Positions 7,529 through 7,529 of a DNA stretch of 7,529 nt are shown here, piece by piece. The stretch is taken from positions 1 through 7,529 of the forward strand of contig JAENWY010000108.1 of assembly GCA_016649775.1 (NCBI GenBank). Reading direction: 5' to 3'. Under the pieces are notes generated by a model. That model searched no databases. It saw nothing but the letters and a program-made list of their open reading frames with translations, and was not told the DNA's origin. Within the stretch, counting starts at the first letter, position 1. Each line of letters begins with the position of its first letter. A program made the translations under genes and the position numbers. Source of the DNA: Spirochaetaceae bacterium. Lineage in GTDB: Bacteria > Spirochaetota > Spirochaetia > Sphaerochaetales > Sphaerochaetaceae.

Positions 7529-7529
7529 A

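Overview
The window is very AT-rich. Its codon use, lack of internal in-frame UGA, Shine-Dalgarno (SD) sites of GGAG/AAGGA type, and gene content (uridine kinase, UPF0371/DUF1846, YjjG-like phosphatase, GT4 glycolipid-type glycosyltransferase, VTT/TVP38 membrane protein) point to a low-GC bacterium, either a Bacillota-type organism or an AT-rich spirochaete. The lipoprotein has a loose lipobox (F-T-S-C) and a 'LIGTW' lipocalin-like start, which would fit a spirochaete, but this is a lean, not a demonstration. I see no phage, transposon or CRISPR.

Layout, left to right. Bases 1-226 hold no gene I can support. A near-consensus promoter (TTGACA, 17 bp, TATATT; 227-255) drives an initiator tRNA-fMet (271-343), which is followed by two strong RNA hairpins (349-421 and 422-470). 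On the minus strand lies uridine kinase udk (574-1194; the real start is the ATG at 1194, set by a GGAGA SD). A divergent intergenic region leads to a small plus-strand lipoprotein (1529-1960). After an almost pure A/T gap comes a full-length UPF0371/DUF1846 protein (2232-3752, +). It converges on a minus-strand YjjG-type HAD phosphatase (3803-4486), with a 12-bp terminator hairpin between the two. The right third is a minus-strand pair: a VTT/TVP38 (DedA-superfamily) membrane protein (6886-7473), then, 23 bp downstream, a 725-aa fusion protein (4685-6862).

The most interesting item is that fusion protein. Its N-terminal half is anchored in the membrane and has the fold signature of a calcineurin-like metallophosphoesterase (MPE), but I read every one of the usual metal-ligand positions as replaced. 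A membrane segment then leads to an apparently intact cytoplasmic GT4 glycosyltransferase with the EX7E motif. With the lipid-transport-type VTT protein in front, the pair looks like a membrane-glycolipid or envelope-glycan module in which a dead phosphoesterase domain outside the membrane may sense or bind something for the enzyme inside. A 24-bp imperfect palindrome upstream of the pair could be its operator.

The other genes are housekeeping: pyrimidine salvage (Udk) and probable nucleotide-pool cleaning (YjjG-like) are in separate transcription units. UPF0371 is conserved, but I know of no settled function for it.
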